Shown one piece after another: positions 26,381-30,769 of a stretch of DNA of 30,769 nt (positions within the stretch are counted from its first letter, which is position 1; every line of letters begins with the position of its first letter). Location of the stretch: positions 1 to 30,769 of the IMG/VR virus record IMGVR_UViG_3300031841_004375; one strand, given 5' to 3'. Source of the DNA: a virus. The notes beneath the pieces are model-generated. The model worked only from the letters and a program-made list of their open reading frames with translations, did not search any database and was not told the DNA's origin. The position numbers were made by a program, and so were the translations under genes.

Positions 26381-27110
26381 GGCGCTTTTCGATTTCTCGA
26401 TTAATATACCAAGCTGCTTTTTTTAAATCCTCGATGTCCTTGCCCTTTAAGTCTGCTCTCCAAATGTACTTCATCGCGTTACCCAAACAAAAACCCATGT
26501 GCTCGGTTATCTGGATGCACTCCACGCCACTCGGGTGACTCGTGTAATGGCTAGGGTGGTTAACATTATCGTCACCGTCAGTATCATTAAGGTCTACAGA
26601 GGTGCTATCCAAGTATTCCCATGACTCGTGGTCTGAGTCAATTCCTATGGCTAGTCCATGCTCTTCGCTTTCCGATACATAAACTATTTCGTGGCATCCA
26701 TCCTCGTCATTATAAGAGTAAGCAGCCCGAAAAACGCCGCCAGTCTTGCTGTTCTTCATTAACCGGAGTTCAATCTTGCCGTGAAAATAACAGTCATTAG
26801 ATGGCGTAAATTCCTTTTTTTTCTGGCAAAAAACAAAAAGTTTGCCGTCTTCGTCCTTCCTGCCTATTTCATATTTTTGACTAACGAATTTACCACTGAA
26901 ACCATGATCCTTAAATATAAACATGCCTAAAATCTCATCATCCTCCACCAGCTCCCAATCATTGCTGCCAAGATTAACATAAACAACGCTACCGTCACCA
27001 TCCACCAATCCATTCATGTTGCTAGACTCGTCATATGTCACGCACTCATATATGCCGCCCTTGTTAAACCATGCTATGCTGTCGTTAAGACACCTGTATT
27101 TCATTGTCAC
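26346..27110 (-). CDS. DUF3310 protein fused to a small beta domain
   Basis: A 254-residue protein; GTG 27110 with GGGAGG 8 bases upstream (ATG 27104 is the alternative). The C-terminal ~70 residues are a clear DUF3310: DNVNHPSHYTSHPSGVECIQ, FCLGNAMKYIWRADLKGKDIEDLKKAAWYINREI. DUF3310 proteins are common in phages and are often annotated as nucleotide-kinase-like, without proof. The N-terminal part contains an SH3-like repeat (KYRCLNDSIAWFNKGGIYECV ... NDWELVE) that is also found in the neighbouring 27111-27410 product. Fusion of the two is unusual. It is the last gene of a leftward four-gene unit. Confidence 0.75.
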   Translation of the reverse strand: MTMKYRCLNDSIAWFNKGGIYECVTYDESSNMNGLVDGDGSVVYVNLGSNDWELVEDDEILGMFIFKDHGFSGKFVSQKYEIGRKDEDGKLFVFCQKKKEFTPSNDCYFHGKIELRLMKNSKTGGVFRAAYSYNDEDGCHEIVYVSESEEHGLAIGIDSDHESWEYLDSTSVDLNDTDGDDNVNHPSHYTSHPSGVECIQITEHMGFCLGNAMKYIWRADLKGKDIEDLKKAAWYINREIEKRLKQETPQDPQG

Positions 27111-27410
27111 TTACATTTCCTCCCAATTTTCTGGGTGATAATTCCACACAACCAAGCATTTTCCGCCAACGATTGGATTTACAAAAATTATTACCTTTCC
27201 ATCATAGTCGGGGAGACTGTCGAGTACTGCACACTCAATAATATCACCTCTATCAATAAAGCAATTTACAGTCTTTAGGCGCTTAAATTTCTTAGCTTTA
27301 GTAACAAGCTCCCAGTCTTCTGGATTATAGTCCTCCTCGAGAATATATGGGCACCCATCTTCATAACTATAACTCCATTCTTCGTCACTCTTGAAAATAC
27401 CTATCAACAT
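27111..27410 (-). CDS. Tandem small beta-domain protein (99 aa)
   Basis: ATG 27410 overlaps the preceding stop by 7 bases. Residues about 42-99 (KFKRLKTVNCFIDRGDIIECAV ... NYHPENWEEM) match the N-terminal domain of the DUF3310 protein. Residues about 15-36 (GCPYILEEDYNPEDWELV) look like the end of a further copy, so the gene may be a partly decayed tandem. The pattern of a hydrophobic strand, a [DK]-[KR]-G-[DG]-[IY]-x-EC turn and a W-E-[LE] end suggests an SH3-like barrel. The function is unknown. Confidence 0.6.
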   Translation of the reverse strand: MLIGIFKSDEEWSYSYEDGCPYILEEDYNPEDWELVTKAKKFKRLKTVNCFIDRGDIIECAVLDSLPDYDGKVIIFVNPIVGGKCLVVWNYHPENWEEM

Positions 27411-27790
27411 TTTTTAAATCCTCGACACTCGAAACAAATTTTGTAATTTAAAACCAAATCATGATCTACGGCGCCATCTTCCATAACTTCGTTGACCGCT
27501 GCCGTTAGGTCACTACCTTTAATATAGTCCTGTATATCTACCTCGTAGACCACCTCATCCTCTTTTGAGGCGTCACACACAACTGTTGCGTGCCACCGCA
27601 TCGGCGTATCAAAAAGCCAATTACCAAGAGGTTTAAATGATGCTGGATCAACAAATGGATTCTTGTGGGAAAGGCTGTATGAGTGAAATTCGCCTCCAAG
27701 AGCCTCGTTATCAACTGTAAAGTTAAACCTCAATCCATTAATGTACCGCATTAATCTAGCTCTAGCCTTTTGGCTTATTTTTTTTGTCAC
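27404..27790 (-). CDS. Hypothetical protein (128 aa)
   Basis: Starts at GTG 27790, two bases after the previous stop; no good ribosome site, so coupled expression is likely. It is basic at the N-terminus (MTKKISQKARARLMRYI), acidic in the middle and ends with a CxxC-containing tail (YKICFECRGFKKC). No family is recognised. It is the second gene of the leftward unit. Confidence 0.55.
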   Translation of the reverse strand: MTKKISQKARARLMRYINGLRFNFTVDNEALGGEFHSYSLSHKNPFVDPASFKPLGNWLFDTPMRWHATVVCDASKEDEVVYEVDIQDYIKGSDLTAAVNEVMEDGAVDHDLVLNYKICFECRGFKKC

Positions 27791-27792
27791 GG

Positions 27793-28005
27793 CTATACTC
27801 GCTCTAGATTAAATGAAGGGATGCAGTCGGAGTAACCAATATGCTTATATTCCTTCCTTAAATCGCCAGCCATAAGCGCCTTTGTGCGCCAGCCATTAGT
27901 TATTCTGACCTTACTTATACCTTGGCGCCTTTCTGTTTCGTACACATACCAGACCACATTGTCTTTAGATCGCCAGATTGATAACTTGTCATATCGTCCT
28001 GTCAT
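27793..28005 (-). CDS. Hypothetical protein (70 aa)
   Basis: ATG 28005 with AGGA 8 bases upstream. A basic, Tyr/Trp-rich small protein (MTGRYDKLSIWRSKDNVVWYVYETERRQG), compatible with an SH3-like or other small beta fold. It heads the leftward four-gene unit; only 14 bases separate it from the divergent 28020 gene, so the promoters of both must overlap coding sequence. Confidence 0.55.
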   Translation of the reverse strand: MTGRYDKLSIWRSKDNVVWYVYETERRQGISKVRITNGWRTKALMAGDLRKEYKHIGYSDCIPSFNLERV

Positions 28006-28019
28006 GCTAAGGTTCCTAT

Positions 28020-28592
28020 GTGTGTTTAAAAAAAGTGGATATTTATTTTATGTACAATGACATTAAAGACCTATACCGAAGTAAAGGCCATAAATTTTTC
28101 GAAAAAAAATGGAGTATTAACGTTTTTGGCATTCGAGATCTTGAATTGTCGCAACAAGATTCAAAACTTAACGAAAAGCTCGGCGTCTGCTTTATTGATG
28201 ACAGCGGATGCCCTATTTCCCTGTTCTTTGATGCTTGCACCATTCCAGCAATAAAGTACCTAGAAAGTCCAGTTAACCCCAGCGGGTGCGCAATACTTAA
28301 AGAAGGGCAATACAGGGGTAGCCATCAAATAGGAAAACACAAAGGCCGAAACGCACTAATACAGACTGGGGCTCCTGTAGACGTATGGAGAGATAAAAAC
28401 TTGGATGGAGTAATAGATATTGGCGGGAAGATGCAAAGTGGGTATTTCGGGATAAACATACACGACGGGAAAAGCCGAAACTGGTCGGCAGGATGCCAGA
28501 TAATCGCCAAGGAGGATATGGCGGTACTGTTTGCTATAGCGCAAAAGAGCGCCGAACGTTACGGCAACTCTTTCACTTACACGCTGTTCTAA
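28020..28592 (+). CDS. L,D-transpeptidase-like cell-wall protein / endolysin candidate
   Basis: A 190-residue protein. ATG 28020 has AAGG 5 bases upstream; ATG 28050 is an alternative. The C-terminal part contains YFGINIHDGKSRNWSAGCQIIAKEDM, which has the shape of the YkuD/L,D-transpeptidase active site: His, then Ser-x-Gly-Cys 11-13 residues later. Phage proteins with this G-x-NIH ... SAGCQ core occur near lysis genes. There is no signal peptide, as expected if holins release it. It may hydrolyse or remodel peptidoglycan cross-links; activity is inferred. No other endolysin is visible near the holin-like genes, so this is the best lysis-enzyme candidate in the window. Confidence 0.6.
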   Translation: MCLKKVDIYFMYNDIKDLYRSKGHKFFEKKWSINVFGIRDLELSQQDSKLNEKLGVCFIDDSGCPISLFFDACTIPAIKYLESPVNPSGCAILKEGQYRGSHQIGKHKGRNALIQTGAPVDVWRDKNLDGVIDIGGKMQSGYFGINIHDGKSRNWSAGCQIIAKEDMAVLFAIAQKSAERYGNSFTYTLF

Positions 28593-30769
28593 CCTCTGAA
28601 TCCGTCATCTGTACCGATATAGGAGAATGATATTGATAAAGGATCTGTTCTAGCCCCTGAAGTCCACCTGAACTCAGGTGCAGAAGATCCTGACGGCCAC
28701 CTAACCTCAATCGTTTCCCCGCTAGCTGGAACAGCAGAAGTGAGAGCAGAGAATGAAGAAGACCCGCCAGACACAGAGTCATCCGCCATAGCATAAACAT
28801 ACGCCGGAGTGTCGTTAGGTGTTCCGGCAATATTTATTAGATATGCACCCCTAGCTCTAGCGTAAGGAAATTCATACCATTGATCTTTTACGCAATCCTC
28901 AATAACCCCGAAATGGGCGCGCCCATTAGTTCCTGAGATACTGGGAGTATCCACCACAAACTTATCAATTAGATATATGTCAGACACTGACCAAGTGTTA
29001 GACCCGCCGCCCGATAAAACAGCATCTACGGTCGTGGCCGTGTTGGCCGTAATGGTTCCGCTAGATCCGTCACTAACATTAGTTACTGTGCTACCCACCA
29101 ATCCATCACCAGTCACTGGGAATGATGCCGTCGAATCAGTAAGAACAGACGCTGCCGCAGAGGTAGCTGTTCCCGACTTGAGGTATTTAAAATCATCCAA
29201 AAATACGGACGGAGTTTTAGCAAAAGGGTACATTCCAACGCCGACGATACCGTCGATATTGTCGTAACTTCCCTTGAACAACCCGTCCCCAAACCCAAAG
29301 TTATCTTCTATGTCCAAGAATCTAGGCTTTCTAGTCCCCCCCGACCCAAGGTCACATAAAAAACCTCCACCCGATTCTATGCGGACACCGGAGCAGGTTG
29401 TGTTCTGGCCATCACCATTCCAGAAGAAACATGTTGCATCCCCCTTGTTGTTACCATACACCCCATCTATTTTGGAGTCATACACGGCCACATCGGACGC
29501 AACAGCAATCAAATAGTCTGGCTTTTGACCTCCAGTCTCCCCCGTTGCCACAAACAGGTCTTTGATAATGGTTCGGGCGAAGCTGTTCTTTGGGGCGACT
29601 CCGCCAGCAGTACGTCGGAAATTGAATACTCGTCTTGGTGTATGGGCATATGTATCATAGAAGTGCATGTTTTCAGACCAATTTGAGTCTGCTGCATTAA
29701 CACAATCAAACATCCAGCACACGGCATGACCGTTCGCGGCTCCAGTGCTAACCTCATCGTTGTACATACTAGACCCGAAAAACGAGAAAGTAGTGCAGTT
29801 GTTGAGCGTCCATACAGCGGTTTCTAGAGTTGAGATGTTCTTAACATTTACGCGCCACCCCCTAAAAACCTTCCTCGGATTTCTGGCTGCGGTTCCAGAC
29901 AGGGTAAGTTCGAACGGCTTAAAGTCGGCAGAAGGAACAAATGTTGCGGTATTCATGTCATAGTCAATTGAACTTGTTCCTAGCACTGTCTTATCTATTG
30001 TGGAATCAAACAAATAGAATGCATCTATGTCCACGCATCCTCCACCATTAACGTTACAGTAATCGAACCAGTTGTTAAGCGCCGTGGTTGTAGCCGATCC
30101 ATTGGTTTCGTCTGTGTACGCACCAAACATTGATGGGGTTATGTGAGTAGGCGCATCTTGTCTTTTCCATCTGGCGCCACCAGAGGTTACAAAAGTTACA
30201 CCGTTGTCATCGGGAGTTGAGTTGTCTGATGCGTCATACTGGAATCTGCCGCCACCTATGCCACCATAGGTGTGCTCTATAACAGTCACTGTCTCGCCAT
30301 CCGTGCGCGGCTCTGTTAGCCTCAATGCGGCGACGTTCTGAACCTTATCCTGAGGTTGCCATACAACCCAGTTCGAGCCGCCATCATTCGCCGGATCATT
30401 ACCGGTATTAGAGCTAGAGATTGACTCATATACAATTCTATCGGAACCTATCGAATAAGAACCCATCTGGTATTCAAGAGTAGACTGCCACGCATATATG
30501 CCGTTGGTTGATATATCCCCAAGAGTAAGGGAGTTATTTATTTGGGTGTTATTCCTGACATAGAACTTATCTCTCTGTGCCGAGTCCTGCACCAACAACG
30601 AATAGGCTCCGTCGGTAACTATTCCGACAGGCTCACCATTGTAAGTGGGGTTGCCACCCGTATTGGTTCTGAGCGGCTGGGATACAGCAAGCGTAGTGCC
30701 GTCCGCCGTGATTACTGATATGTCCTTGAGATTGTTCGGAATGTCCTCTGGATCGGTGTCAGGCTCGCC
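28589..30769 (-). CDS. Tailspike protein (P22-type head-binding domain, beta-helix), 5' end outside window
   Basis: The frame is open to the right edge: at least 726 residues, truncated at its N-terminus. The first visible residues match the P22 tailspike head-binding domain: DTDPEDIPNN, then VSQPLRTNTGGNPTYNGEPV and GIVTDGAYSLLVQDSAQRD (P22 has IDTDP ... ITQPL ... YNGQLVKIVT ... YSMAIYDANGSQ). The Gly/Asn/Asp-rich middle, with repeated short beta segments from about residue 190, suits a right-handed beta-helix, and a Ser/Gly-rich C-terminal domain follows. P22-like spikes are trimers that bind and cut O-antigen. Here the receptor is unknown and catalytic residues cannot be assigned. It converges on the 28020 gene with a four-base overlap. 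Confidence 0.85.
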   Translation of the reverse strand, partial: GEPDTDPEDIPNNLKDISVITADGTTLAVSQPLRTNTGGNPTYNGEPVGIVTDGAYSLLVQDSAQRDKFYVRNNTQINNSLTLGDISTNGIYAWQSTLEYQMGSYSIGSDRIVYESISSSNTGNDPANDGGSNWVVWQPQDKVQNVAALRLTEPRTDGETVTVIEHTYGGIGGGRFQYDASDNSTPDDNGVTFVTSGGARWKRQDAPTHITPSMFGAYTDETNGSATTTALNNWFDYCNVNGGGCVDIDAFYLFDSTIDKTVLGTSSIDYDMNTATFVPSADFKPFELTLSGTAARNPRKVFRGWRVNVKNISTLETAVWTLNNCTTFSFFGSSMYNDEVSTGAANGHAVCWMFDCVNAADSNWSENMHFYDTYAHTPRRVFNFRRTAGGVAPKNSFARTIIKDLFVATGETGGQKPDYLIAVASDVAVYDSKIDGVYGNNKGDATCFFWNGDGQNTTCSGVRIESGGGFLCDLGSGGTRKPRFLDIEDNFGFGDGLFKGSYDNIDGIVGVGMYPFAKTPSVFLDDFKYLKSGTATSAAASVLTDSTASFPVTGDGLVGSTVTNVSDGSSGTITANTATTVDAVLSGGGSNTWSVSDIYLIDKFVVDTPSISGTNGRAHFGVIEDCVKDQWYEFPYARARGAYLINIAGTPNDTPAYVYAMADDSVSGGSSSFSALTSAVPASGETIEVRWPSGSSAPEFRWTSGARTDPLSISFSYIGTDDGFRG

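Noticed and set aside
1-30769. Integration module, prophage attachment site or CI-like repressor
   Set aside because: No integrase, att-like repeat next to a tRNA, or canonical repressor could be found. The lifestyle is left open.

Overview
This window is part of the genome of a tailed, short-tailed (P22/Sf6-like) phage or prophage. The evidence is an Sf6-like large terminase, a P22-like portal, a P22 gp10-like tail factor and a tailspike whose N-terminus matches the P22 head-binding domain. There are no ribosomal, tRNA or housekeeping genes. Genes are tightly packed, with many ATGA and TAATG overlaps. The relatives named and a phage-borne CsrA point to a gammaproteobacterial host, but the species cannot be read from the sequence. 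No integrase, CI-type repressor, coat or scaffold gene is visible, so temperate or lytic lifestyle is undecided and the genome continues beyond both ends.

Layout. (1) 1-2493: the C-terminus of a probable structural protein, a leftward KilA-N gene with an AT-rich dyad upstream, and two rightward accessory genes, one related to AP2/HNH homing-type proteins and one orphan. (2) 2473-6217, leftward: portal and TerL. (3) 6256-11214, leftward: an early or regulatory block of small genes. It includes multi-winged-helix, CsrA, ParB-like and membrane peptides, and carries six copies of a CTATAGT promoter-like motif and several intrinsic terminators. (4) 11215-12075: a non-coding, AT-rich control region with two terminators. 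(5) 12076-21870, rightward: the replication and recombination operon. It encodes a Toprim primase/helicase with a C-terminal winged helix, a Sak4-like ATPase flanked by two Cys-rich hexapeptide-repeat proteins, an SSB-like protein, HNH and zinc-ribbon proteins, Gp157, an SF2 helicase and a VRR-NUC-like nuclease. (6) 21877-23369: small membrane and holin-type genes with two antisense small genes. (7) 23614-26380, rightward: an orphan paralog, the gp10-like tail factor and a coiled-coil needle candidate. (8) 26346-28005, leftward: a DUF3310 protein and small genes. (9) 28020-28592, rightward: an L,D-transpeptidase-like protein. (10) 28589 to the right edge, leftward: tailspike.

How it works together. 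The leftward and rightward arms diverge from the 11.2-12.1 kb region. The leftward arm seems to set regulation and the rightward arm replicates and recombines DNA. Packaging (TerL, portal) and tail completion (gp10, needle, tailspike) lie in separate, oppositely oriented modules, unlike the single late operon of P22.

The most unusual features are: an octamer, GCTGGAAG, present about 22 times where about one is expected; a pair of C-x-[FL]-G-x-x hexad-repeat proteins bracketing a recombination ATPase; a CsrA with an apparent internal duplication; a pair of domains duplicated on both sides of the control region; and a promoter-leader module repeated upstream of the 23.6 kb small genes and of gp10. 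All motif counts and family assignments were made by eye; no searches were run.
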